Assembly (NCBI GenBank): GCA_036735565.1
Contig: DAINOC010000053.1
Location: forward strand, 1 to 18,425
Length of the DNA: 18,425 bases
Source of the DNA: Coraliomargarita_B sp036735565
GTDB taxonomy: Bacteria > Verrucomicrobiota > Verrucomicrobiia > Opitutales > Coraliomargaritaceae
Reading direction: 5' to 3'
How positions within the stretch are numbered: position 1 is the first letter of the stretch; each line of letters starts with the position of its first letter. Both the position numbers and the translations under genes were made by a program. The notes below the pieces were generated by a model. That model saw only the letters and a list, made by a program, of their open reading frames with translations, was not told the DNA's origin and made no database searches. Below are positions 1 to 7,933 of this stretch, one piece after another.

Positions 1-14
1 TTCAGCTCTCCGGC

Positions 15-1157
15 CTAGCGGAAGAACTTCTTCGCTTTTTCGACGAACGACTCACTCACCGGGTTGGCAGGATCGCCGCAGGCTTCGGCGTATTCCTCGA
101 GGATTTTCTTTTGCTCACCCGTCAGCTTGGTCGGCACCTCCACCTGCACGCGGATAAGGAGATCGCCCTTGCGGCCACCGCGCAGCGCGGGAATACCCTG
201 CTCCCGCAGGCGGAAGGTCGTGCCGGTCTGGGTGCCCGCCGGGATCTTGAGGTTGCCCTTGCCGAAGAGCGTCGGCACTTTGATCGTGCCGCCAAGGGCC
301 GCCAGGGTGAACTTGATGGGCACCTCACAGAAGAGGTCGTTGTCATGCCGCTCGAAGAGCTCGTGCTCTTTAACATGGATGATGATGTAAAGGTCGCCCG
401 CCTGGCCGCCCATTTGTCCGGCCTCTCCCTTGCCCGCCGAGCGCAGCTTTGAACCGGTGGCCACACCTGCCGGGATACGCACATTGACCGTGCTGCTGTC
501 CATCACCCGACCTTCGCCGTTACAGCCCGTGCAGGGCTTCTCGATGATTTGACCCGAGCCGTGGCAACTGGGGCAGACCTGCCGGAAACTGATAAACCCG
601 CGGTTCGAAGTGACTTGCCCGGCACCGCCGCAGGTCGGGCAGATTTTTTTGCCCGAGCCCGGCTCGGCACCGCTGCCGCTGCACTTCGAGCAGGATACGG
701 GGCGCCGGTAGCGAATCTCCTTCTCCGTTCCTGTGGCGGCCTCTTCCAGGGAAATCTCCAAATCATAGCGCAGGTCGGCGCCGTGTGCGGCCCCGCCGGT
801 GGAACGGCCCCCGCCGCCGAAGAACTCCTCAAAGATGCCACCACCGCCGCCGCCGAAGGCCTCGCGGAAGATGTCAAAAGGATCGTGTCCGCCAAAGCCG
901 CCACCACCGCCGCCGGGCCGGCCCATGCCGCCCTGCGTGAAGGCGGCATGCCCATAACGGTCATAGGCTGCCCGCTTGTCCTCATCCTTGAGGATTTCGT
1001 AGGCCTCGGAAATCTCCTTGAACTTCGCTTCCGCCGCGGCGTCGCCGGGGTTTTTGTCCGGGTGATATTTCACCGCCAGCTTGCGGTAAGCTTTTTTCAG
1101 CTCGTCCGCCGACGCATCCCGCGCGACGCCAAGCAATTCGTAATAGTCAGCCGCCAT
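15..1157 (-). CDS. dnaJ: Chaperone protein DnaJ (Hsp40)
   Basis: DnaJ delivers unfolded clients to DnaK and stimulates its ATPase in the cytoplasm. The 380-residue protein shows the full type I layout. An N-terminal J domain carries the HPD motif at residues 32-34. A long Gly/Phe-rich linker runs from about 75 to 122. A zinc-finger domain has four CxxC pairs, at C156/C159, C173/C176, C195/C198 and C209/C212. The C-terminal substrate-binding region follows. Length matches the family. The ATG at 1157 lies three bases after the grpE stop, so the two are surely one operon, grpE first. The stop is TAG at 15-17, so the gene is complete. No dnaK or hrcA is in the window. The glycine linker is unusually uninterrupted, with runs of five or six Gly, but that is within family variation. 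Confidence 0.97.
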   Translation of the reverse strand: MAADYYELLGVARDASADELKKAYRKLAVKYHPDKNPGDAAAEAKFKEISEAYEILKDEDKRAAYDRYGHAAFTQGGMGRPGGGGGGFGGHDPFDIFREAFGGGGGGIFEEFFGGGGRSTGGAAHGADLRYDLEISLEEAATGTEKEIRYRRPVSCSKCSGSGAEPGSGKKICPTCGGAGQVTSNRGFISFRQVCPSCHGSGQIIEKPCTGCNGEGRVMDSSTVNVRIPAGVATGSKLRSAGKGEAGQMGGQAGDLYIIIHVKEHELFERHDNDLFCEVPIKFTLAALGGTIKVPTLFGKGNLKIPAGTQTGTTFRLREQGIPALRGGRKGDLLIRVQVEVPTKLTGEQKKILEEYAEACGDPANPVSESFVEKAKKFFR

Positions 1158-1160
1158 CGC

Positions 1161-1748
1161 TTAGACTTCCTCCTTCGCCGGACCGCTGGATACGATGACA
1201 CTGGCCGCGCGCAGCAGGCGGTCGTTCAGGCGATAGCCCGAGCGGACAGTCTGGATCACATAATCCTCCGCCACTTCAGCCGAGGGCTGGTGGGCGATAC
1301 ACTCGTGCAGATTGGGGTCGAAGGCGCTGCCGTCGGGCAACAGTTCCTCCAGCCCCTGCTCGGCGAGGGACCGCTTCAACTGGTCGTCGACCATCTTGAA
1401 GCCGATCGTCACATCCTTGGCCTCCGGATGACTTTCGGCCGCCTGAAGGCCGAGTTTCATATTGTCGAGCACGGGTAGCAGCGATTCCACGACTCCGGCG
1501 GCGGCTGCGCGGATGATGTCCTGCTTCTCCCGGGCCATGCGCTTGCGGTAGTTCTCCATGTCGGCGACGGCGCGCAGGTAGCGCGACTTCATCTCGGCCG
1601 CTTCCGCCTGGGCTTTTTCAAGTTCCGACAGCTCCGGCTCAACCGTTTCCGCTGCGGCAGTCGCTTCCGCCGGAACCTCGACATCGGCCGCTTCGGAGGA
1701 AGTGGGCTCGTTCAAATCTTCGGTTTTTTCTGAGGGATCGGTATTCAT
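1161..1748 (-). CDS. grpE: Nucleotide exchange factor GrpE
   Basis: GrpE releases ADP from DnaK and so resets the chaperone cycle run with DnaJ. The protein has an acidic, Ala/Glu-rich N-terminus (residues 1-40) and then a long helical dimerisation segment typical of GrpE, including RAVADMENYRKRMAREK. The C-terminal beta domain ends with VRSGYRLNDRLLRAASVIVS, a family hallmark. I chose the ATG at 1748 (195 residues). A TTG six codons upstream (1766) would also keep the frame but adds residues unlike the family. No clear ribosome binding site precedes either start. It sits directly upstream of dnaJ with a 3-bp gap. I searched the upstream stretch for a CIRCE element and found none. Confidence 0.95.
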   Translation of the reverse strand: MNTDPSEKTEDLNEPTSSEAADVEVPAEATAAAETVEPELSELEKAQAEAAEMKSRYLRAVADMENYRKRMAREKQDIIRAAAAGVVESLLPVLDNMKLGLQAAESHPEAKDVTIGFKMVDDQLKRSLAEQGLEELLPDGSAFDPNLHECIAHQPSAEVAEDYVIQTVRSGYRLNDRLLRAASVIVSSGPAKEEV

Positions 1749-1899
1749 TTTGTGTGCAGCAGGCAATCAAGGTGCCCCATAATTTAAAGTGAGCGCGGAA
1801 GTGTGGGGAAATTTTTCCAGAATTCAAGGGCTGGTTTCCCGCACTCGATACGCCCGACCGGGACAACGGGCTGGGACATTGTATTCCTTTTGCGGCCGC

Positions 1900-2634
1900 T
1901 CAGCCGGGGCGCTGATACCAGAAGCCGCAGAGCCTCCGCCAACGCACCGCAAACGGGAAAATGGTCAGGAACAGCATCCACCCGATGATCCTCGGGCCGG
2001 AATACCACTCCAGCTTGCGGGCGGAGGTGCGGGCCGGTGGCGTATCGACGATCTCAAAGCGCCGGTCGCGTGACCGCCCCCAGCGGCGCAGGCGCCGCGA
2101 TAAGCTGAGCTCCTCGCCGGCATAGAGGGTTTCATCGAATCCGCCGACTGCCTCGAAGGCCTCGCGGGTGCAAAAGAGGTAGCTGCCAGCAGCCGTGCGG
2201 GTGAGCCGGGATATCCGTTCCCACAGCGCGATGCCGAATCGGCCCACCCCGTTGATCGCCCCTTCGAAGCGGATGATCGCCCCACCCCCGACGTCGCCCC
2301 GTAGCAGGTGCTCCCGTGTCTTCACCAGCAGCTCCGCGCTGATCCGGGTATCCGCATCGACGAAGATCAGATAGTCGCCCGCTGCAACAGCCGCACCCGC
2401 ATTTCGGGCCCGGGCGATCTGGTTGACCGGCTCAAAGACCACCCGATCCGCCCCGTTCGCGAGGGCTACCTCGCTGGTTTGATCGCTGGAGTTATTGTCC
2501 ACCACGATGACTTCGGCAGTGTCCGGCAGCCCCGCTAGAGCCTCACGCAGCGCAGCCAGTGTCGCCGGCAGCTCTCCGGCCTCGTTAAACGCCGGAACGA
2601 CGATCGAAAAACGCGCTGGCTCCGAAACACTCAT
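1900..2634 (-). CDS. Family 2 glycosyltransferase
   Basis: This is a GT-A fold glycosyltransferase that would move a sugar from an activated nucleotide donor to an unknown acceptor. In its 244 residues the N-terminus has the GT2 opening FSIVVPAFNEAGELPATL. The donor-binding VVDNNSSD lies near 44-51, and the metal-binding FVDADT (D93, D95) follows. A GGFDE...GEELSLSRRL segment near 164-181 is where the catalytic base usually lies. A hydrophobic stretch at about 216-232 may anchor the C-terminus to the membrane. The start overlaps the stop of the upstream SOUL-like gene by four bases (ATGA), which implies coupled translation. The acceptor cannot be told from sequence. It could serve in cell-envelope or lipid glycosylation. 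Confidence 0.88.
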   Translation of the reverse strand: MSVSEPARFSIVVPAFNEAGELPATLAALREALAGLPDTAEVIVVDNNSSDQTSEVALANGADRVVFEPVNQIARARNAGAAVAAGDYLIFVDADTRISAELLVKTREHLLRGDVGGGAIIRFEGAINGVGRFGIALWERISRLTRTAAGSYLFCTREAFEAVGGFDETLYAGEELSLSRRLRRWGRSRDRRFEIVDTPPARTSARKLEWYSGPRIIGWMLFLTIFPFAVRWRRLCGFWYQRPG

Positions 2635-3194
2635 CCCCCGTCACTACCTGCTTTCACTGCCTCCCGGACCGGGATATGCACCTCAAAACGTTTCAACAAG
2701 CCGGGCATGAAGGGGCCATTCCAAAAGACCGCACGGGCATCGCCATCCGGGATATAGCGGTTCTGCCCAGCCAACCACTCCCGCAAAGCCGCCTCAGCTG
2801 TTTCGAAATTTGCCTGCGAGTAACTGCCTCGCCCACCGAAGCTGGCCACCTTGCGCTCCGGCAGAGAGAGCACCTCAACACCTCCGTCTGCCTCAAGTTC
2901 CCGCCCGGCTGACGCATCCCGGCCGATGTAAAAATACATTTTCCCCGGATCGATCTCCGCTTCCACCGGTGTGGTCATCGGAATGTCGCGCGCACGGATA
3001 TACCGGAACAATGGGCGAAAGAGACCATTGCCATCGGCGAAATAAGGACCGGTTCCGCTGCTCATGATCAAGGTGGCCGCAGGGATCACCTTTATCTCGC
3101 TCACCCCGACGGAGGTCTTGGAAAAATAGGACTCGGCAGCGCTCATAGGGAGAACCAAAAAAGGAAAAAGGAGCGGGAGGAGTGCTTTGACCAT
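2631..3194 (-). CDS. Secreted SOUL / heme-binding-like family protein
   Basis: The 187-residue product begins with a probable Sec signal peptide: MVK, a hydrophobic core to about residue 16, then PMSAA before a likely cut near residue 20. The remainder resembles the SOUL/HBP family. The segment LFRYIRARDIPMTTPVEAEI at 62-81 corresponds to the family's conserved 'LFxYI...MTTPV' block. RKVASFGGRGSY (114-125) and NGPFMPGLLKRFEVHIPV (159-176) match the later conserved strands. Family members bind heme or tetrapyrroles weakly, or have no known ligand. I see no clear axial-ligand motif here, so heme binding is not shown. It lies 84 bp downstream of galE and overlaps the glycosyltransferase start by four bases. 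Confidence 0.72.
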   Translation of the reverse strand: MVKALLPLLFPFLVLPMSAAESYFSKTSVGVSEIKVIPAATLIMSSGTGPYFADGNGLFRPLFRYIRARDIPMTTPVEAEIDPGKMYFYIGRDASAGRELEADGGVEVLSLPERKVASFGGRGSYSQANFETAEAALREWLAGQNRYIPDGDARAVFWNGPFMPGLLKRFEVHIPVREAVKAGSDGG

Positions 3195-3278
3195 GATAGC
3201 TGATCAATCCACCGGCTCCTACGGAAACTTACACCCGACTCCAGAAAAGCGCCGAGCGCCCGCCGATGCAGCCGATGC

Positions 3279-4268
3279 TTAATCCCCGTAACCCTCCGGG
3301 TGCGACTGATGCCACTTCCAGGCTGTGGCGATGATGTCCTTCACATCGGTGAACTTGATCTGCCAGCCCAGCTCGGCCTGCGCCTTTGAAGAGTCGGCAT
3401 AGAGCGCGGGCGGGTCGCCGACCCGGCGAGGAGCCTCGACGACCGGCACCTTTAGCCCGGAGACGGCCTCGACCGCCGCGATAATCTCCCTGACGGAATT
3501 CGGCTTGCCGGTCCCCAAATTGTAGAAATGCCCCGCTCCGGGCTCCGTCAATTTATCGAAGACGGCGATGTGGGCGCGCGCCAGATCATCCACATGCACA
3601 TAGTCCCGCAGGCAGGTGCCGTCGGGCGTATCGTAGTCGGTCCCGAAAATCTTGATATGCTCCCGGCGACCCGTGGCCGCATCGATCACTAGCGGGATCA
3701 GGTGCGTCTCCGGATCATGGTCTTCCCCGATGCTGCCATCCTCGGCCGCCCCGGCGGCATTGAAGTAGCGGAAGGCCGCGAAGCTCAGGCCGTAGGCATG
3801 GGCAAAACTTTTGAGACAGTTTTCCACATCGAGCTTCGTCTGGCCGTAGGGATTGATCGGTGCCTGCGCCAGGGTCTCTACCATGGGCAGGGTCTCCGGC
3901 TCGCCGTAGGTCGCACAGGTCGAGGAGAACACGAACTGCTTCACCCCACAGTCGAGCATGGTCTCAAGGAGGCGCAGCGTCGCCACGAAGTTGTTCTCGT
4001 AGTATTTGCGGGGCTCTGTCACCGACTCACCCACGTAGGCAAAGGCGGCAAAGTGCATGACCAGCTCGATCGCCTCCTCGCGCAGGATCTTCGCCACCGG
4101 CTCGGGATCGCCGAGATTACAGTCGTAGAAAGGGATGGTCGGGTCCACTGCGGCCCGGTGCCCAAAGACCAGATTGTCCATGACCACCGGACGGTGGCCT
4201 GCCGCCTGCAATTGACGCACACAATGACTACCGATATACCCTGCGCCTCCAACGACTAATACGTTCAT
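3279..4268 (-). CDS. galE: UDP-glucose 4-epimerase
   Basis: GalE interconverts UDP-glucose and UDP-galactose with bound NAD, supplying galactose for polysaccharide or LPS synthesis. The protein is an extended short-chain dehydrogenase of 329 residues. The Rossmann motif GGAGYIGSH is at 7-15. The catalytic SST is at 115-117, and the YxxxK pair is Y141 and K145 (NPYGQTKLDVEN). The FRYFNAAGA block is at 166-174, followed by the RDYVHVDDLARAH segment and the GTGKPNSVREII segment. An in-frame ATG four codons upstream (4280) exists, but the family normally begins just before the glycine motif, so 4268 is preferred. It is divergent from the ketosynthase gene. The neighbouring glycosyltransferase two genes downstream may use its product, though this is only an inference. 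Confidence 0.95.
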   Translation of the reverse strand: MNVLVVGGAGYIGSHCVRQLQAAGHRPVVMDNLVFGHRAAVDPTIPFYDCNLGDPEPVAKILREEAIELVMHFAAFAYVGESVTEPRKYYENNFVATLRLLETMLDCGVKQFVFSSTCATYGEPETLPMVETLAQAPINPYGQTKLDVENCLKSFAHAYGLSFAAFRYFNAAGAAEDGSIGEDHDPETHLIPLVIDAATGRREHIKIFGTDYDTPDGTCLRDYVHVDDLARAHIAVFDKLTEPGAGHFYNLGTGKPNSVREIIAAVEAVSGLKVPVVEAPRRVGDPPALYADSSKAQAELGWQIKFTDVKDIIATAWKWHQSHPEGYGD

Positions 4269-4351
4269 AAGACAGCTCATAACACCAAAAGCCCGTCTGT
4301 CGAAAGCAAAAACTCCCGGATGGGTTGCGGTTCGATGATCGGTTTACAAGA

Positions 4352-4382
4352 TTGACAGCTCCCGCGCTCGAAATGCTATTAC
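4352..4382 (+). promoter_or_regulatory. Candidate sigma-70-type promoter for the ketosynthase gene
   Basis: A perfect TTGACA (4352-4357) is followed by TATTAC (4377-4382) with a 19-bp spacer, slightly long for sigma-70. A start about 7 bases after the -10 box would fall near 4389, only some seven bases before the ATG at 4396. The transcript would then be nearly leaderless, which agrees with the absence of a Shine-Dalgarno sequence. The call rests on sequence match alone. Confidence 0.45.
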
Positions 4383-4395
4383 ATCCCTTTCATTC

Positions 4396-5631
4396 ATGGA
4401 GCTTTCCCGCATCGTTATAACAGGCGTCGGCCTGACCTCGCCGAACGGCAACACCCTCGAGTCCTACCGCAGGAATCTCCTCGAGGGGATCGCTGGCGTG
4501 CGCCTGATCGATGTGCGCTACATGGGCCAGCAGCCGGCCGGGGTCTGCGACTTTGATCCCCAGAAATACCAGACCCGCAAAGAGCTGCGCGTCGGCACCC
4601 GCGCGGGCAGCATTGCCATCTACTCGGCGCGCGAGGCGGTAGCCAGCAGCGGGATCGACTTCGAAGGTTTTGATAAGACGCGCATCGGCGTCTATATCGG
4701 CACCACCGAGCATGGCAATGTGGAGACGGAAAACGAGGTCTACAACATCTCCAAATTCGACTACGACACCCGCTACTGGACGCACCATCACAACCCCCGC
4801 ACCGTTGCCAACAACCCGGCCGGTGAAATCACCATCAACATGGGCATCACGGGGCCCCACTACACCATCGGTGCCGCCTGCGCCGCAGGCAACGCCGGCC
4901 TCATCCAGGCCGTGCAGATGCTGCGACTGCGGGAAGTAGACTTCGCTCTGGCCGGCGGCGTCAGCGAAAGCATCCAGACCTTCGGCATCTTCGCGGGCTT
5001 CAAGAGCCAGGGTGCGCTCGGCTACCATGAAGACGTGAGCAAAGCCAGCCGCCCCTTCGATAAAAGCCGCAACGGCATCGTGGTCTCCGAAGGCGGTGCC
5101 GTCTATACCCTCGAGAGACTGGAAGATGCCCAGGCCCGTGGTGCCCACATCCTCGCCGAGATCATCGGCTACCGCATCAACTCCGACGCCTCCGACTACG
5201 TGCTGCCCAACCCGGAGCGGCAGGCCGAGTGCATGCGCGCCGCCCTGGCCAACGCCGGGATCCGGCCGGAAGACGTCGATATCGTCAATACCCACGCCAC
5301 CTCCACACCGCAGGGCGATATCCAGGAGTGCAAGGCGATCCAGGAGGTGTTTGGCAACTGCCCGACCACCTACGTGAACAACACCAAGAGCTTCATCGGC
5401 CACGCCATGGGAGCCGCCGGAGCCCTCGAACTCGCGGGCAACCTGCCCTCGTTCGAAGACAATACCATCCACCCCACCATCAATGTCGATGAACTTGACC
5501 CGGAGTGCGCCCTGCCCAATCTCGTCATCAACCAACCCCTCAAGGTTGACGCCGTGAAAGTTATCCTCAACAACTCCTTCGGTATGCTCGGCATCAACTC
5601 CGCTCTCATCGTCCGCAAGTTCGAAGGCTGA
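4396..5631 (+). CDS. Beta-ketoacyl-ACP synthase II-like ketosynthase (FabF family)
   Basis: The enzyme should perform Claisen condensation of an acyl thioester with malonyl-ACP. The 411-residue protein keeps the KAS I/II catalytic set: C162 in GAACAAGNAG, H300 in NTHATSTPQGD, K331 and H336 in TKSFIGHAMGAAGALE, and the closing NNSFGMLGINSAL loop. Length is normal for FabF. It departs from housekeeping FabF in several places. The nucleophile block reads ACAAGN, the His motif reads HATSTPQGD rather than the common HGTSTP, and the final loop reads GMLGIN rather than GFGGTN. These differences, plus the ACP and CrtI-like oxidoreductase downstream, suggest a dedicated pathway rather than primary fatty acid synthesis. 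A long open frame on the opposite strand (4390-5670) is a codon-bias shadow. Confidence 0.9.
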   Translation: MELSRIVITGVGLTSPNGNTLESYRRNLLEGIAGVRLIDVRYMGQQPAGVCDFDPQKYQTRKELRVGTRAGSIAIYSAREAVASSGIDFEGFDKTRIGVYIGTTEHGNVETENEVYNISKFDYDTRYWTHHHNPRTVANNPAGEITINMGITGPHYTIGAACAAGNAGLIQAVQMLRLREVDFALAGGVSESIQTFGIFAGFKSQGALGYHEDVSKASRPFDKSRNGIVVSEGGAVYTLERLEDAQARGAHILAEIIGYRINSDASDYVLPNPERQAECMRAALANAGIRPEDVDIVNTHATSTPQGDIQECKAIQEVFGNCPTTYVNNTKSFIGHAMGAAGALELAGNLPSFEDNTIHPTINVDELDPECALPNLVINQPLKVDAVKVILNNSFGMLGINSALIVRKFEG

Positions 5632-5665
5632 GCCTCTAAACCTCCGCCTGGATCCTCCGCCCTCA

Positions 5666-5693
5666 CTCATCAGTCATTACTCCTTAGCCATTA
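5666..5693 (+). repeat. Four imperfect heptamers between ketosynthase and ACP genes
   Basis: The spacer holds CTCATCA, GTCATTA, CTCCTTA and GCCATTA end to end. Units share the pattern NYCNTYA with a strict 7-bp period. It lies just upstream of the ACP start and contributes an AT-rich leader. Period 7 is also the period of the unrelated repeats around der. Confidence 0.5.
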
Positions 5694-5704
5694 AAAATTT
5701 GAAC

Positions 5705-5956
<252 letters not shown>

Positions 5957-5957
5957 G

Positions 5958-6057
5958 NNNNNNNNNNNNNNNNNNNNNNNNNNNNNNNNNNNNNNNNNNN
6001 NNNNNNNNNNNNNNNNNNNNNNNNNNNNNNNNNNNNNNNNNNNNNNNNNNNNNNNNN
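5958..6057. other. Assembly gap (100 N)
   Basis: Exactly 100 unknown bases separate the ACP stop from the oxidoreductase start. A round 100 is often a placeholder for unknown length, so further genes could be missing here. Confidence 0.99.
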
Positions 6058-6058
6058 C

Positions 6059-7483
6059 ATGCCCGCCCCCCTCAACGGCCAACACTTCGAAACCGTCATC
6101 ATCGGTGCCGGTATGGCGGGCCTGGCCGTCGGCATCCGGCTCGCGCTGGCCGGCAAAAACTGCATCATCCTGGAGCGGCACAACGCCTCTGGCGGGCTGA
6201 ACTCCTTCTACAGTCAGGACGGGCGCAAGTTCGACGTCGGCCTACACGCCATGACCAACTACGTGCCCAAGGGCACCAAGGGCACCCCGCTGGCCAAGCT
6301 CCTGCGCCAGCTCCGCATCCCCTACGATGCCCTCGACCTCTGTCCCCAGTTCGGCTCCAGGGTGGCCTTTCCGGGCTGCGAGCTGCGCTTCAACAACGAC
6401 TTCGCCCTCCTCGAGTCCGAAGTGGCCCGCGCCTTTCCCGGCCAGATCGACGGCTTCCGCGCCCTGGCCGAAGAGGTGCGGACGCTCGATGCCTTCAACC
6501 TCGGGGCCATCCCCACCTCGGCCCGCGCCGCCGTGCAGCGGCACATCAAGGACCCCCTGCTGGAGGACATGCTCTTCTGCCCGGTCATGTATTACGGGAG
6601 CGCGGAGGAGCACGATATGGACTACGGGCAGTTTGCCATCATGTTCCGCTCGCTCTTTTTCGAGGGCTTCGCCCGGCCCTACGAGGGCGTGCGCACCATC
6701 ATCCGCCTCCTTCAGGATAAATACCGCGAGCTCGGCGGCATCCGCAAGATGAAGTGCGGTATCCAAAAAATCCATACCGAGGGCACCCGGGCCACCGCCC
6801 TGACCCTCGACGACGGGGCGACCATCACCGCCGACCAGATCCTATCCACCGCCGGAGCAGTCGAGACAGCCCGGCTCTGCGCGGACCAGCCTGCCGATAC
6901 CGGAGCCGACAACATCGGCCAGCTCAGTTTCACCGAGACCATCACCGTGCTCGAACGGCAGCCCGCCGACTTCGGCTGGGAGGACACCATCCTCTTCTTC
7001 AACACCCGCGAGCGCTTCCACTACGGACGCTGTGACGACGCCCTCGTCGATCCCACCAGCGGTGTGATCTGCTTCCCCAACAACTACGACTACGGCGACC
7101 GCCAGCTCGCGGAAGGCGTCCTCCGCATCACCGCCATGGCCAACCACGACCGGTGGTGCGCCCTCGGGGAGGCCGACTACCTCGCGCAGAAAGCCCATTG
7201 GTATGGCGAGCTCCAAAAAGTCGCGCTGGGGATCCTACCGCAACCCCGGCTCGACCTCGACGCCCACCGCATCGCCAACGATATGTTCACCCCCCGCACC
7301 GTGCGCAAATACACCGGCCACCTAAACGGCGCGATCTACGGCGCGCCCCGGAAGATCAAGGACGGCCGCACCCACCTCGAAAATCTCTACCTCGCCGGCA
7401 CCGACCAGGGCTTCCTCGGCATCGTCGGTGCCATGCTCAGCGGGATCTCCATGGCCAATCTGCACGTGCTACAGGGGAGCTGA
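6059..7483 (+). CDS. Phytoene desaturase-like FAD-dependent oxidoreductase (CrtI family)
   Basis: The 474-residue protein has an N-terminal Rossmann FAD site, VIIGAGMAGLAVGIRLALAG, with G16, G18 and G21 and the ribose-binding E39 in IILERH. A second GG motif (ASGGLNSFY) follows. The C-terminus LYLAGTDQGFLGIVGAMLSG is the second FAD-binding block of the CrtI/amine-oxidase-like family. Such enzymes desaturate, isomerise or saturate isoprenoid or acyl chains. Beside a ketosynthase and ACP, a role in modifying a carrier-bound or released acyl chain is more likely than carotenoid synthesis, since no crtB or crtE is nearby. That is inference. The ATG lies two bases after the assembly gap. It fits the family start, but a longer N-terminus inside the gap cannot be ruled out. 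Confidence 0.85.
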   Translation: MPAPLNGQHFETVIIGAGMAGLAVGIRLALAGKNCIILERHNASGGLNSFYSQDGRKFDVGLHAMTNYVPKGTKGTPLAKLLRQLRIPYDALDLCPQFGSRVAFPGCELRFNNDFALLESEVARAFPGQIDGFRALAEEVRTLDAFNLGAIPTSARAAVQRHIKDPLLEDMLFCPVMYYGSAEEHDMDYGQFAIMFRSLFFEGFARPYEGVRTIIRLLQDKYRELGGIRKMKCGIQKIHTEGTRATALTLDDGATITADQILSTAGAVETARLCADQPADTGADNIGQLSFTETITVLERQPADFGWEDTILFFNTRERFHYGRCDDALVDPTSGVICFPNNYDYGDRQLAEGVLRITAMANHDRWCALGEADYLAQKAHWYGELQKVALGILPQPRLDLDAHRIANDMFTPRTVRKYTGHLNGAIYGAPRKIKDGRTHLENLYLAGTDQGFLGIVGAMLSGISMANLHVLQGS

Positions 7484-7493
7484 TCACCTTCCG

Positions 7494-7541
7494 TGCGGAA
7501 AAACGGGTCATGTCATTACCTTTGTGATCCTCTCAAATCAG
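7494..7541 (+). repeat. Direct repeat copy 1 (48 bp)
   Basis: This copy matches 7743-7790 at 41 of 48 positions by my count, with no indels. The identical cores are TGCGGAAAAACGGGTC and TCATTACCTTTGTG. It begins just after the oxidoreductase stop. The reverse strand reads as an 'accacaaaggtaatgaag' type string of a sort seen between genes in several bacterial phyla. The gene-free stretch 7484-7933 holds only this pair, the palindrome and the operator-like repeat listed separately. I see no gene in it. Confidence 0.7.
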
Positions 7542-7742
7542 GCTCCGGCCCAATCCAGAAATCTTGAGAATAGATTGAATGCGCACAGGCTAAAAAGTAG
7601 GGGCCGAGCCGTTGTTCCTATTAAATAACGCTGCCTTTCAATTATGTGGCGACCGGCGCAATGCCTCGTCGTCGCTCCCGGTGGTGAAGGCTCTTTTTAA
7701 GCATCTGGCCGCAACTCGAAATGCCCCGCGACGTCACAGGGT

Positions 7743-7790
7743 TGCGGAAAAACGGGTCTCTTCATTACCTTTGTGGTCTTCGCGAATCAG
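7743..7790 (+). repeat. Direct repeat copy 2 (48 bp)
   Basis: Second copy of the 7494-7541 element, 249 bp further on and in the same orientation. It runs directly into the 25-bp palindrome at 7789-7813, which the first copy lacks. The pair may be remnants of one duplicated intergenic element. Nothing shows a transposase. Confidence 0.7.
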
Positions 7791-7813
7791 ATATTCGAAA
7801 ATTTCGAATATCT
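7789..7813. repeat. 25-bp AT-rich palindrome (12-bp arms)
   Basis: AGATATTCGAAA and TTTCGAATATCT are perfect reverse complements separated by a single A. The symmetry suits a dimeric regulator site or a recombination site better than an intrinsic terminator, because the loop is only one base. It lies 120 bp upstream of the antitoxin gene. Function is unknown. Confidence 0.6.
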
Positions 7814-7903
7814 CCCGCTGACGGTAAAAGCTACCAGACCAGTAACCACAATCTACGTAAGCGTCCCTCTCTTCGCGCCCTTCAAAAATAATGACAGCTT
7901 GAC

Positions 7904-7933
7904 GCTCAACAATTCGTATGCACTTTGTTGAGC
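7904..7933 (+). promoter_or_regulatory. Operator-like inverted repeat upstream of the antitoxin gene
   Basis: GCTCAACAA (7904-7912) and TTGTTGAGC (7925-7933) are perfect 9-bp inverted arms with a 12-bp spacer, ending at the base before the antitoxin ATG. Phd-type antitoxins commonly repress their own operon by binding such palindromes, so this is the likely operator. A TTGACG at 7899-7904 may be the -35 box overlapping the left arm, but I see no good -10. Confidence 0.55.

Noticed and set aside
549..1478. 309-residue plus-strand open frame across dnaJ and grpE
   Set aside because: It overlaps two well-marked chaperone genes and crosses their boundary. Its product has no recognisable motif.
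1749..1899. CIRCE or other heat-shock operator upstream of grpE
   Set aside because: No TTAGCACTC-N9-GAGTGCTAA-like pair could be found on either strand.
4390..5670. 426-residue open frame on the minus strand opposite the ketosynthase gene
   Set aside because: It is Gly/Val/Asp-rich with no family motif, and the plus-strand frame has all KAS catalytic residues. It is a GC-codon-bias shadow.
7484..7933. Pseudogene or transposase remnant in the 450-bp intergenic stretch
   Set aside because: Translations in several frames gave no recognisable transposase or family motif. Only repeats could be supported.
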